This document shows, piece by piece, positions 53,154 through 62,452 of a stretch of 64,000 nucleotides of DNA. A program made the position numbers and the translations under genes. This DNA is from DATFQI01 sp963816955. GTDB lineage: Bacteria; Actinomycetota; Thermoleophilia; Solirubrobacterales; Solirubrobacteraceae. The stretch spans positions 930,001 through 994,000 of the forward strand of contig CAWFME010000004.1 of assembly GCA_963816955.1 (NCBI GenBank). The letters are read 5' to 3'. The notes beneath the pieces were generated by a model that did no database searches, had not been told where the DNA came from, and saw only the letters and a program-made list of their open reading frames with translations. Every line of letters begins with the position of its first letter. Position 1 is the first letter of the stretch.

Positions 53154-54222
53154 CTACGTCGGTGAAGACTTCGAGATCATGCCATCCGTGGCGGTCTTGG
53201 GGCCGTCTTCCCCACGGTCCGGTTCAGCCTCGCGCGGCGGTGCAGTCGTACCCCGCACCACCAGCTCGAGGGACAAGCGCTGTCTCGCCTGGAGCACTTC
53301 CTCCCCTTCCAGTGCCGAGAGCAGCAGCTTCGCTCCCCTGGTGCCGCTGTCCTCCAGCGGCTGTGCAACGGTGGTCAAGCCCGCATAGCGGGCCAGCTCG
53401 ACGTCGTCGAACCCGACCACCGAAAGATCTTCCGGCACGCGCCGGCCGAGCGCCTCGAGGGCCTCGATCATCGCCAGCGCCTGCAGGTCCGAGGCGGCGA
53501 ACACCGCCGTCGGGGGCGCGGCGAGGTCCAGCAGGTCCCGCGCGATCTCGGTCGCCGCGCGCCCGTGCGGGCGCAGCTTGACCAGCTCGGGGCGCACGGG
53601 CACGCCGGCTTCGCCCAGCGCGCGCTGGTAGCCGACGCAGCGGCGCGAGCTGGCCGAGGCGCCGTGGACGCCGTCGACGGTGTCGCCCGCGAACGCGATC
53701 CGGCGGTGGCCGAGCTCGAGCAGGTGGCTCGTGGCCAGCCGGCCGCCCTCGACGTCGTCGACGGTGACGCTGGCGACGCTCTCGTGCGCCTGGTCGACGA
53801 GCACGACCGGGATGCCGGCCGCCTCCAGCCGGCGCAGGTCCGCCGCGGACGGGGTGAGCGAGATCGTCAGCAGGCCGTCGACGCGCCCGATCACCGTGCG
53901 GAAGACGCCGGCGCGCTGCTCGGGCCGCTCCACGTCGAAGAGCACGAGCTGGTAGCCCGAGGCGGCGAGCATCGGCGCGACGCCGCGCAGGCGCTCGATC
54001 ACCGAGGGGCGCGTGAAGAACGGGGCGATGACGCCGACGGAGCGGGTGCGGCCGGTCGAGAGGGCGCGGGCGGTGGCGTTGGGCTCGTAGCCGAGCTCGG
54101 CGACGACGTCGAGCACGCGACGGCGCGTGGCCTCGCTGACCGATGCGGAATCCGTTGATGACGCGCGAGACCGTGCCCACGCCCACACCTGCCTCCTGCG
54201 CGACCCTCGCGATGGTTGTCAA
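53154..54222 (-). CDS. LacI-family repressor, one-base frameshift in the HTH
   Basis: The N-terminal HTH (TTIARVAQEAGVGVGTVSRVING) starts at TTG 54222. The rest, from SASVSEATRRRVLDVVAELGYEPNATARALS through the sugar-binding core (SVGVIAPFF, HLLELGHRRIAFAGD, VFAASDLQALAMIEAL), lies in another frame. One extra base around 54149-54153 causes this; removing it gives the classic NGSASVSEAT join and 355 residues. Either a sequence error or a real disruption. It heads the importer operon, and a TGGAACCGCTTCCA operator lies just upstream. Confidence 0.82.
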
Positions 54223-54242
54223 ACCCCTCCAGCTCCCCCTCG

Positions 54243-54256
54243 TGGAACCGCTTCCA
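54243..54256. promoter_or_regulatory. LacI-type operator between importer and GH13 genes
   Basis: TGGAACCGCTTCCA is a near-perfect 14-bp palindrome with a central CG, the layout of LacI/CcpA-type sites. It lies between the divergent lacI and GH13 starts, so one repressor could control both directions. Confidence 0.7.
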
Positions 54257-54323
54257 ATCCAATCACGGAGCGAGCGCGAGTGTCAACGGGAGGCACACGC
54301 AAGGGTGCGTATCCTGGCGCGCC

Positions 54324-55911
54324 ATGACGTGGTGGCGCGAAGGGGTCCTCTACCAGATCTACCCGCGCTCGTTCGCCGACGCGAACGGGGACGGGATCGG
54401 CGACCTGCGCGGGATCACCGCGCGGCTGGACCACCTCGAGTGGCTGGGGGTGGACGGCATCTGGCTCAACCCGACCTTCCCCTCGCCCAACGAGGACTGG
54501 GGCTACGACGTCAGCGATTACACCGCGGTGCACCCCGACCTCGGCACGCTCGAGGATCTCGACGAGCTGATCGCCGAGGCCGGCCGCCGCGGCATTCGGG
54601 TGCTGCTGGACCTCGTCCCCAACCACACGAGCGACCGGCACGCCTGGTTCCAGGACGCGCTGACGGGCCGCGACGCCCGCTACCGGGACTTCTACGTCTG
54701 GGCGGACCCGGCCGCGGGCGGCGGGCCGCCGAACAACTGGATCTCCAACTTCGGCGGCTCCGCGTGGACGCTGCACGAGCCGACGGGCCAGTACTACCTC
54801 AACCAGTTCCTGCCCACCCAGCCCGACCTCAACTGGTGGAACGAGGAGCTGCGCGAGACGATCGACGAGGTGCTGCGGTTCTGGTTCGACCGCGGCGTGG
54901 CGGGCTTCCGGATCGACGTCTGCCACGCGATCGTCAAGGACGCCGAGCTGCGCGACGATCCCGAGCCGGGCCCGGACGACCACCCCCACATCGTCAAGCG
55001 CGGCCTCAAGCAGGTCTACTCGATGAACCGCCCGGAGCTGCACGACGTGCTGCGCCGCTGGCGGGCGCTGGCGGCCGGGCGCGACGGCGACGAGCCGGTG
55101 CTGGTGGGGGAGACCTACGTGCTCGACCTCGAGCAGCTGATCCCGTTCTACGGGCTCGGCGAGGACGAACTGCACATGGCCTTCAACTTCCTGTTCTTCC
55201 ACTGCGACCTCGACCCGGCGCAGATGCGCCCGATCGTTGAGGGCGTCGAGCGGATGCTCCCGGAGGGCGCGTGGCCGGTCTGGACGGGCTCCAACCACGA
55301 CGGCAAGCGGCTCGCGACCCGCTGGGCCGGCGACGATCCCGTCCGCACGCGGGCGGCGCTGATGATGCTGCTGGGGCTGCGCGGGACGCCGTTTCTCTAC
55401 TACGGCGACGAGATCGGGCTGCCGGACACGCCGCTGGACCCCGCGGACGCGCTCGACCCGGTCGCCGCCCGGCTCGGCGATCCCGACGAGAACCGCGACG
55501 TCTGCCGCACGCCGATGCAGTGGGCCGACGTGCCGGGCGGCGGGTTCACGGAAGACGGCGCGCGCCCGTGGCTGCCGTTCGGCGACCTGGCGGCCCACAA
55601 CGTCGAGGCGCAGCGTGCGGACCCGGGCTCGGTCCTGCGCCTGGTCCGCGACCTGATCGCGCTGCGGCGGTCGCGCCCGGACCTCCGCGGAGGGCGCGTA
55701 CGAGACGCTTCCGGCGCCCGAGGGGGCGTGGGCGTGGCGGCGCGGCGCCGGCACGGCCGTGGCCGTGAACCTGGGCGCGGCGGCGGTTGCCGTCGAGGGT
55801 CTCGCGGGGCGCGTGCTCGTCGGGACGGATCGCTCGCGCGACGGCGCGGAGGTCGACGGCGCGCTGGAGCTCGCGCCGGGCGAGGGCGTCGTCGTCGAGC
55901 TGCGCTCGTGA
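54324..55911 (+). CDS. GH13 alpha-glucosidase, one-base frameshift near 3' end
   Basis: The (beta/alpha)8 barrel is complete: GVLYQIYPRSFADANGDGIGDL, LVPNHTS, nucleophile Asp in GFRIDVCHAI, acid Glu in LVGETYV, Asp in SNHD. This fits oligo-1,6-glucosidase or alpha-glucosidase (528 residues). After RSRPDLR the frame shifts: an extra G in the GGAGGG run at 55689-55694 moves the C-terminal domain (GAYETLPAPEGAWAWRRG, then AVAVNLGAAAVAVEGLAG) out of frame. TATCCT (54310-54315) ends eight bases before the ATG. Divergent from the importer operon it serves. Confidence 0.88.
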
Positions 55912-57068
55912 GCGTTGCCGGCCTCGACGAGCTGCTCTCCGGGGAAGGATGGCCATACGCCTCCTCGCCTCCGGTCGAGGCGGGTGACCCGGGCCGCTTC
56001 CACGCGCTGTTCGGCCGCGATTCGCTGATCACCTCGCTGCAGGTGCTGCCCGAGCGCCCCGACGTGGCCCGCGCCACGCTGCGCGGGCTGGCGCGCCTGC
56101 AGGGACGCTCGGAGCACCCCGGCACGCTCGAGGAGCCGGGCAAGATCGGCCACGAGTTCCGCGACGCGCCGCCCGAGTCGTTCGTCGCCTCCGGCTGGCC
56201 GCCCGACGGGCCGTTCGCCTACTACGGCACCTCCGACGCCACGTCGTGGTTCCTCGTGCTGCTGGCCGCGACGGGCGACCGCGCGCTCGCGGACGAGCTC
56301 GCGGTCGCCTGGCGCGCCGCGGGCGAGTGGCTCGAGGGCGCGCTCGAGCGCGGCGGCGGCTACGTGCGCTGCGCGGCGGGGACCTGGGGCGCGCTGTCCC
56401 AGCAGGGCTGGCGCGACGCGATCGACCCCGTCTCGGCCGAGGACAACGGCGGCATCCTGCGCCCCGACGGCGCCGCGCCCGGGTCGCCGCTGGCCGACGT
56501 CGACAGCCAGGCGGCCGCGCACGCGGCGCTCCGGGCGCTGCGGCGCCTCTCGGGGGAGGAGCGCTGGGAGCGGCTCGCGGCGGAGCTGCGCGAGCGGCTC
56601 GGCGCGCTCGGGCCGGACGCGATGGCGGTCGAGCCCGACGGCACGATCGTGCCGGGCGCCGGGTCGCAGCTCGGCTGGCTGCTGTGGGCGGACGCGCTCG
56701 AGGGGTCCGCGCGCGAGGCCGCCGCGGCGAGGCTGTGCGAGCCGGACGTCCTGACGGACTCCGGCCTGCGCACGCTGTCGAGCGAGTCGCCCGTGTTCGG
56801 GCCGGCGTGGTACCACCGCGGCTCGGTCTGGCCGTTCGACTCCTGGATCGGCTGGGGCGGCCTGCGCGCGGCGGGCCGCGAGGCCGAGGCCGAGCGCGTG
56901 CGCACGGGCGTGCTCGCCGCGCTGGAGCAACTCGGCCGGGCGCCGGAGCTCTACGCTGTCTCGATCGCCGGTGACGTCGACCCCGTGCCGCTCGCGAACC
57001 GCGTCCAGGCCTGGACCGTCGGCGCCGCTTGGGCGCTCCGAAACCGCTGGGACGGCGTACCCGCATGA
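55908..57068 (+). CDS. Debranching-type (alpha/alpha)6 glycosidase
   Basis: 386 residues resembling the catalytic toroid of amylo-alpha-1,6-glucosidase/GH63-like enzymes: ALFGRDSLITSLQVLPERP, HEFRDAPPESF, FAYYGTSDATSWFLVLLA, SQQGWRDAIDPVSAEDNGG and the final SVWPFDSWIGWGGL. It lacks the N-terminal glycogen-binding domain, so it may act on short oligosaccharides. No signal peptide. GTG overlaps the GH13 stop (GTGA), and its own stop overlaps a 25-codon ORF. Confidence 0.85.
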   Translation: MSVAGLDELLSGEGWPYASSPPVEAGDPGRFHALFGRDSLITSLQVLPERPDVARATLRGLARLQGRSEHPGTLEEPGKIGHEFRDAPPESFVASGWPPDGPFAYYGTSDATSWFLVLLAATGDRALADELAVAWRAAGEWLEGALERGGGYVRCAAGTWGALSQQGWRDAIDPVSAEDNGGILRPDGAAPGSPLADVDSQAAAHAALRALRRLSGEERWERLAAELRERLGALGPDAMAVEPDGTIVPGAGSQLGWLLWADALEGSAREAAAARLCEPDVLTDSGLRTLSSESPVFGPAWYHRGSVWPFDSWIGWGGLRAAGREAEAERVRTGVLAALEQLGRAPELYAVSIAGDVDPVPLANRVQAWTVGAAWALRNRWDGVPA

Positions 57069-57142
57069 CCGTCTTCGACTACGGCGTGCTGCCCCAGTGG
57101 CCCGACGATGAGGACGGGCCCGAGGCGGTCGAGATCCGCTGA
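57065..57142 (+). CDS. 25-residue micro-ORF coupled to the glycosidase
   Basis: ATG overlaps the preceding TGA (ATGA). The acidic peptide starts MTVFDYGVLPQWPDDEDG and ends EAVEIR. Placement suggests translation, but no function or homology is known. It converges with the secreted glycosidase gene. Confidence 0.35.
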   Translation: MTVFDYGVLPQWPDDEDGPEAVEIR

Positions 57143-57189
57143 CGCGGCCGCCGGGCGCTCCCGCGCGCCCGGCGACCCGCCAGTTCCAC

Positions 57190-59753
57190 CTAGCGCGCGG
57201 TCACCACGAGCTTGTGGCGCCCGGGGGTCGTCCGCACGCGGATCTCCTCGCCCCGGTTCGTACGCCGGCGCTTGTAGCGGGCCCGCTTGCCGTCGAGCTC
57301 GACGGATCGCACCTTCGACCCCCGCGGGAGCGTGTGGCCGATGTACAGCCGCTCGATCGGGGCGCTGCCCGTGTCGACCTTCGTGCGGTAGCGCTTGCCG
57401 TCCCGGGAGGCCTGCGCGAGCGCCAGCGCGCCCGAGCCGAGCCGGACGTTGGAGCCCGCGATCGGCGAGGCCGTCGGCACCTGCGGGATCACGGCGAGGT
57501 TGCCGCGACCGAGGTCCGGGCGGATGCCGAGCTGCTGGTGGACCACCGCCCACGCCGTTCCGTAGTGGCCCCAGGCCTGCATGAACATCGCCCGGCAGGT
57601 CCAGCAGCGGTCGATGTTCTTGTCGCGGTCGCCCGCGTTGTCGAAGTCCGGCGAGGGCATGATCTCGGGCATCGCGCCCGGCTGCTCGTCGGGCTCCCCG
57701 CCCGTGGCCGGCTCGGAGAACATGGTCTCCACGTTGGCGTTCGTGTAGCGGCGCTGCTGGGCGAGCCGGCCGTAGTTGCCCTCGCCGATCGACTGGATCG
57801 AGGTGGTGAGCGAGAAGATCGTCCGCTCGCCCTTGCCCTCGGGTCCGCCGCCGCAGCCCGTGTGGAAGAGCCCCTCGTTGTAGGGCCGGCTGCCGCTGAA
57901 GCACGGCGTCTCGCGCAGCGCGAGCGCCTGCGTGCCGTGGTCGTACGTGGTGAGGCCCGGCACGACCCGGCCGCGGACGACGAGCTCGGCGTCCATCGGC
58001 GTCACGCCGATCCAGTGCTTCTGCTGCTGCTTCTGGTTGCCCGGCTCCTTCAGCGAGTCGGCGTGCTGGGGCACCTCGGGCATCCACCACGCGCGCTCGA
58101 AGCTTGCGCACGAGGGCGTCGGCCTTCTTGCGCGCCCACTTCTGCGTCGCCTTGTCGCCCTTGGAGGCCGCGCAGGTCGGCGAGGTCGTAGAGGCCGCGG
58201 ATCCAGTAGACCGTGTTGTCGAGCTTCTCCTCGCCCATGCCGGAGCGCTCGACGTTGCCGAGGCCCTCGGGCCAGCCGTCGCGGTCCTTGTCGAGCGTCG
58301 CATCCACGTAGCGCAGGTTGCGCTTGGTGAAGTCGTACATCTCGTCGCGGAAGCCGTCGTCGCCCGTCCAGCGCCAGATCAGCGCGACCGTGCTCGGGAA
58401 CTTGACGGTCTCGTCGGTGTTGCCCGGGTCCTTGTTCTGGCCGAACCAGTTCGCGCCGTCGGCGGTGATCTCGTGGGTCACCTTGCCCGAGCGGTCGTTG
58501 ACGATGTCGGAGATCTCCTTCAGCGCGCGCATGTGGTCCTTGATCGCCGCGAACTGGCCGAGGGTGACGCTCGCGAACGAGGTGTACTCCGCGTCCGTGG
58601 CGAAGATCCACGGGTAGTCGGGGAACCCGGCGCCGACCCAGCGGGCGCGCGCGATGCGGCCCTGCGGCGGCGGGTACTGCTTGCCCTGGTCGACGTAGCG
58701 GATCTCGAGGTCCTCCGCCACCTGCGTGAGGTCGGCGACGTTCTGCTTGCCCCAGTCGATCCCGCGCGCGAGATCCGGGTCGCCCGGCAGCGACAGCTTC
58801 GTCCGGCGCGCCAGCTTCTCGCGGGCGGCGACCTTGGCCGCGAGCGCGGCGTCCGGGTCCTTCAGCGCCTCGGCGAGCTCGGCGCGTGCGGGCGCGAGGC
58901 CCTTGTCGGAGCCGGCGACCGCCACCCAGACGGTCTCGGAGCCGTTCGCGGGGAGGTCGATCGAGTAGCGCAGCTGCCCGCCCGTGCCCTTGCCGAACGG
59001 GCCGTCGTCGCAGTCGCGCGGCATCCGGACGTCGGCCGGCTCGCCCTCCTTGGGCGGCGTGCAGACCGTGCCGGGCTGCGGGCCGCGGAAGCCGCCGTTG
59101 GAGGCGGCCGCCTCGCCGCTCGCCGGCTTCATGTCCGCCGCGACCAGCGCGGCGTAGTCGTGCGGGGTCGCGTTCGGGTGGGGCAGCGTGCCCTGGTCGC
59201 GGAACACGAGCGCGTTCCCGTCGAAGCTGCCGCTGTCGGGGAGCTGCTCGCTCGCGTTGGGCTCCGCGCCGGTGAAGCCCCACGGATAGCTCGGGAGCAG
59301 CTCGGAGTGCGCGTCGACCTTGAAGGTGACGGTGCGCGCGGCGCCAGGGTTGGTCAGCTTGAGGCGGAACAGGCCGGCGCGGCGCCCGTCGGGCGCGACG
59401 TCGGTGCGCTCGACCTTGATCCCCGCCGTGTCGGGCAGGGTGAACCGGGTGTAGCCGTAGCCGCTGGTGAAGCGCGTGGCCGGCCCGACCCACTGGTCGT
59501 CGATCCCGAACCAGACGCCGTCGAGCAGCTTCAGCGGCGGCGTCCAGATGCCGCCCATCTCGCCGGTGATGTGCCAGCCGTTGGCGTAGAAGCGGCCGTC
59601 CTCGAAGCCCTCGATCTGGGCCCGCTCGGAGGCCGCGACGTAGCGGCGGTCGCCGAGCCGGTCCGATGTGGACAGCTCCGGCGCCGCCTGCGCGGCGGTC
59701 GCGGTGGTGGCGGCCAGGGCGACCCCGGCCAGCACGGCTCTCCTCAATCTCAC
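57190..59753 (-). CDS. Secreted (alpha/alpha)6 glycoside hydrolase, two one-base frameshifts
   Basis: A signal peptide (about 1-23, ATTATAAQA) leads a large protein of 853 residues once two extra bases are removed. The N-terminal beta-sandwich (WHITGEMGGIWTPPLKLLDG) precedes the toroid: FPDYPWIFATDAEYTSFA, DRDGWPEGLGNVERSG, LDNTVYWIRGLYDLAD, AWWMPEVPQHADSL and HWIGVTPMDAELV. Frame changes occur near 58172 (DLAD to AASKGDKATQ) and near 58103 (ALVRK to FERAWW). The length, 2,564 nt, is two over a multiple of three, as predicted. It is GH63/GH15-like. The LacI operator and gene lie upstream, divergent. Confidence 0.83.
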
Positions 59754-59772
59754 GCTTTCCTCCCCTGAGTGG

Positions 59773-59786
59773 CTTAAGCGCTTAAG
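59773..59786. promoter_or_regulatory. LacI-type operator CTTAAGCGCTTAAG
   Basis: A perfect 14-bp palindrome with central CG, set between the divergent starts of the secreted glycosidase (59753) and a LacI regulator (59825). The A/T content stands out in this region. It is the likely site for autorepression and glycosidase control. Confidence 0.78.
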
Positions 59787-59824
59787 TCCCCGTCGTGGCA
59801 GAGTACACGACCAGTGGTGTCCAA

Positions 59825-60835
59825 ATGAGCGACCCGGCTAAACCGGCGCGCCGCCGCCCGACGATCGACGACGTGGCCCGCCGGGCGGGCGTCTCCTCCG
59901 CCGCGGTCTCGTTCGCCATGAACGGGCGCCGCGGGGTGGGGGAGGCCACGCGCGCGCGGATCCTCGACGCGGCGGCGGAGCTCGGCTGGAGCCCGAGCGC
60001 ACCGGCGCGTGCACTCGGCCGCGGGCGGGCGGGGGCGATCGGGCTGCTGCTGGCGCGGCCGGTCGAGACGCTCGAGGTCGACCCGTTCTTCCTGCGCTTC
60101 CTGGCCGGCGTCGAGCGCGGGCTGGCCGCCACGGACCAAGCGCTGCTGCTGCGGGTGCTCGACGACGAGGGCCCCGTCGACGCCGCGGCCTACGAGCGGC
60201 TCGCCGCCCAGGGCCGCGTCGACGGCTTCCTGCTGTGCGACGTCGAGCTCGATGACCCCCGCTTCGCGGTGCTCGCGCAGGCCGGGCTGCCGGTGGTCGT
60301 CGCGGGCCGGGCGCCGGGCGCGTGCCCGTTCCCGTCGCTGGAGACCCGCCACGCGGACGGGCTGGCCGAGGCCACCGCGCACGTCATCTCGCTCGGGCAC
60401 GAGCGGATCGGCTTCCTCGGCGGCCGCGGCCGCTTCGAGTACGAGCAGGCGCGCCTGGAGGCCTGGCGCGGAGAGCTCGCGCGCGCCGGCCTCGCGTGCG
60501 GCCCGGTCGCCTTCGGCGACGTCGAGGCGGTGCTCGGCGGCGCGCCCACGGCGGTCGTCTGCACGAGCGACGTGCTCGCCGCGGCCGCGCTCGCGGGCGC
60601 GCGCGAGCGAGGCCTGGCCGTGCCCGGCGAGCTGTCGATCACGGGCTTCGACGACTCGCCACTGGCGGCGCTGTCATCGCCGCCGCTGACCAGCGTGCGG
60701 ATCGACTACGCGCAATTCGGCGAGGCCGCCGCCGCGTCCCTGCTGGCCGCCATCGCGGGCGTGGGGGCGCCGGCGTTCGAGCCCGCGGCGCCTCGGTTGG
60801 TGCTGCGAGGATCGACAGGCCCTGCAGGGCTCTGA
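59825..60835 (+). CDS. LacI-family transcriptional regulator
   Basis: 336 residues. The HTH reads RPTIDDVARRAGVSSAAVSFAMNG with the hinge region ARALGRGRAGAIGLLLARP; the effector domain has EATAHVISLGHERIGFLGG, VVCTSDVLAAAALAGARERG and ELSITGFDDSPLAALSSPPL. The start ATG 59825 follows a stretch without a clear ribosome site. It presumably binds CTTAAGCGCTTAAG upstream and responds to a product of the divergent glycosidase. Its stop touches copy B of the dispersed palindromic element. Confidence 0.92.
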   Translation: MSDPAKPARRRPTIDDVARRAGVSSAAVSFAMNGRRGVGEATRARILDAAAELGWSPSAPARALGRGRAGAIGLLLARPVETLEVDPFFLRFLAGVERGLAATDQALLLRVLDDEGPVDAAAYERLAAQGRVDGFLLCDVELDDPRFAVLAQAGLPVVVAGRAPGACPFPSLETRHADGLAEATAHVISLGHERIGFLGGRGRFEYEQARLEAWRGELARAGLACGPVAFGDVEAVLGGAPTAVVCTSDVLAAAALAGARERGLAVPGELSITGFDDSPLAALSSPPLTSVRIDYAQFGEAAAASLLAAIAGVGAPAFEPAAPRLVLRGSTGPAGL

Positions 60836-60919
60836 ACTGCGCTGGGTAGGGAGGCGAGGGGCCGCCGAGCGGCCGGCGCCACCTGCTCCCTACCCAGCCG
60901 CAGTCGACGTTGACGTTCG
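60835..60919. repeat. Dispersed palindromic element, copy B
   Basis: Begins with AACTGCGCTGGGTAGGGA (60835-60852), identical to 5260-5277. Its inner arms GCTGGGTAGGGA (60841-60852) and TCCCTACCCAGC (60887-60898) pair perfectly, and it ends with GTTGACGTTCG (60909-60919), identical to 5394-5404. It fills the gap between the stop of lacI and the stop of the convergent permease gene. As with copy A, it starts exactly at a stop codon. Confidence 0.62.
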
Positions 60920-60926
60920 GCAACCG

Positions 60927-62375
60927 CTACTCCTCCAGCTCCGCGTCCGGGTTGCGCACCTCACCCTGCCGCAGGCGGGAGTGGCGCATGCCGTACATGA
61001 CGTAGATCACGATGCCGACGCCCATCCAGATCAGGAAGCGGGTCCACGTGACGCCCGGCAGGTCGACCATCAGGTAGATGCACAGCGCGGTGCCGATCAG
61101 CGGGAACACGGGCACGAACGGCACCCGGTAGCCGCGCTCCAGGTCGGGCCGCGTGCGGCGCAGGATGATGACGCCGATGTTCACGACGACGAACGCGAAC
61201 AGCGTGCCGATGTTGACCAGCTCGACGATTTCGGTCAGCGGCACGACGGCCGCGAGCGCCGCGAACGCGAGCCCGAGCACGCCGATGATGAACACGGGGG
61301 TGCGGGTGCGCTCGTTGACGCGCGAGACGCGGCGCGGCAGCAGACCGTCGCGGCTCATCGCGAACAGGATCCGCGACTGGCCGTAGAGCAGCGTGAGCAC
61401 CACGCTCGTGATCGCCACGAGCGCGCCGAAGGAGATCACGTCGGCGCCCCACGAGATGCCGGCGCCCTCGTCGAGCACGGTGGCCAGCGGCGCCTCGGCG
61501 CCCTTGAGCTGGTCGAACGGCAGCGCTCCCGTCGCGACGACGGCGACGATGATGTAGAGCGTCGTCGCGATCGCCAGCGACCCGATGATCGCCCGCGGCA
61601 GGTCGCGCCCCGGCTCCTTGACCTCCTCGCCCGAGGTCGAGACGGCATCGAAGCCGATGTAGGCGAAGAAGATCAGCGACGCCGCCGTCACCGTGCCCGA
61701 GAAGCCCTCGCCCTCGACGAAGAACGGCGAGAAGTTGTCGCTCGTGAACGCCGTGATGCCGAGCGCGATGAACAGCGCGAGCACGATCAGCTTGATCGCG
61801 ACCATGATCGTGTTCGTGCGCGCGGTCTCGCGCACGCCGACCATCAGGACGGCGGCCACCGCGAGCACGAGGAACGCCGCGGGGACGTTGACCGTGCCGC
61901 CCTCGCCGGGCGGGTTGGCGATCGACTCCGGCAGCGAGAGGCCGAACAGCGAGTCGAGCAGCTCGTTGAAGTACTGCCCCCAGCCGACCGCGACGGCGGC
62001 GATCGACACGCCGTACTCGAGGATCAGGTCCCAGCCGATGATCCACGCCGCGAGCTCGCCGAGGGTCGCGTAGGAGTACGTGTAGGCGCTGCCCGAGACC
62101 GGGATCGAGGAGGCCAGCTCGGCGAAGGCGAGCGCGGAGAACGCGCAGGTCACGCCGGCGAGCAGGAACGCGAGGATGATCGACGGCCCCGACGTCGTGA
62201 TCGCCTCGCCGATGATCACGAAGATGCCGGTGCCGATGATGGCCCCGAGCCCCAGCGCGGTCAGGTCGAGCGCACCGACCGCGCGGCGCAGCTCGGTCTC
62301 CTTCTCGTGCGTCTCGTCGACCAATCGATCGATCGGCTTGGTCGCGAAGAGCCCGCCCTGCCGCGCTGCCGCCAT
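60927..62375 (-). CDS. APC-family amino-acid permease (cationic type)
   Basis: 482 residues, about 12 to 14 hydrophobic helices. ALDLTALGLGAIIGTGIFVIIG is the first-helix GxG(T)GIF motif of APC transporters; SAYTYSYATLGELAAWIIGW and FFAYIGFDAVSTSGEEVKEP (the latter a hallmark of the cationic amino-acid transporter group) follow. Import of basic or neutral amino acids is likely. I start at ATG 62375, preceded by AGGGGG; an upstream ATG at 62423 would add 16 odd residues. Divergent from uvrB. Confidence 0.9.
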   Translation of the reverse strand: MAAARQGGLFATKPIDRLVDETHEKETELRRAVGALDLTALGLGAIIGTGIFVIIGEAITTSGPSIILAFLLAGVTCAFSALAFAELASSIPVSGSAYTYSYATLGELAAWIIGWDLILEYGVSIAAVAVGWGQYFNELLDSLFGLSLPESIANPPGEGGTVNVPAAFLVLAVAAVLMVGVRETARTNTIMVAIKLIVLALFIALGITAFTSDNFSPFFVEGEGFSGTVTAASLIFFAYIGFDAVSTSGEEVKEPGRDLPRAIIGSLAIATTLYIIVAVVATGALPFDQLKGAEAPLATVLDEGAGISWGADVISFGALVAITSVVLTLLYGQSRILFAMSRDGLLPRRVSRVNERTRTPVFIIGVLGLAFAALAAVVPLTEIVELVNIGTLFAFVVVNIGVIILRRTRPDLERGYRVPFVPVFPLIGTALCIYLMVDLPGVTWTRFLIWMGVGIVIYVMYGMRHSRLRQGEVRNPDAELEE

Positions 62376-62452
62376 CCGCCTGCCCCCTGGAGAGAGTGGT
62401 ACGTCGCAGGCGCACATACCCATCCGGGTGGACCTCTATCGTCATTGGGTCC

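Noticed and set aside
54188..57068. A single 950-residue fusion of GH13 and the debranching glycosidase
   Set aside because: The apparent fusion arises because a one-base insertion near 55691 puts the GH13 barrel in the same frame as the next gene; the true GH13 C-terminus and a GTGA overlap are visible in the other frame.
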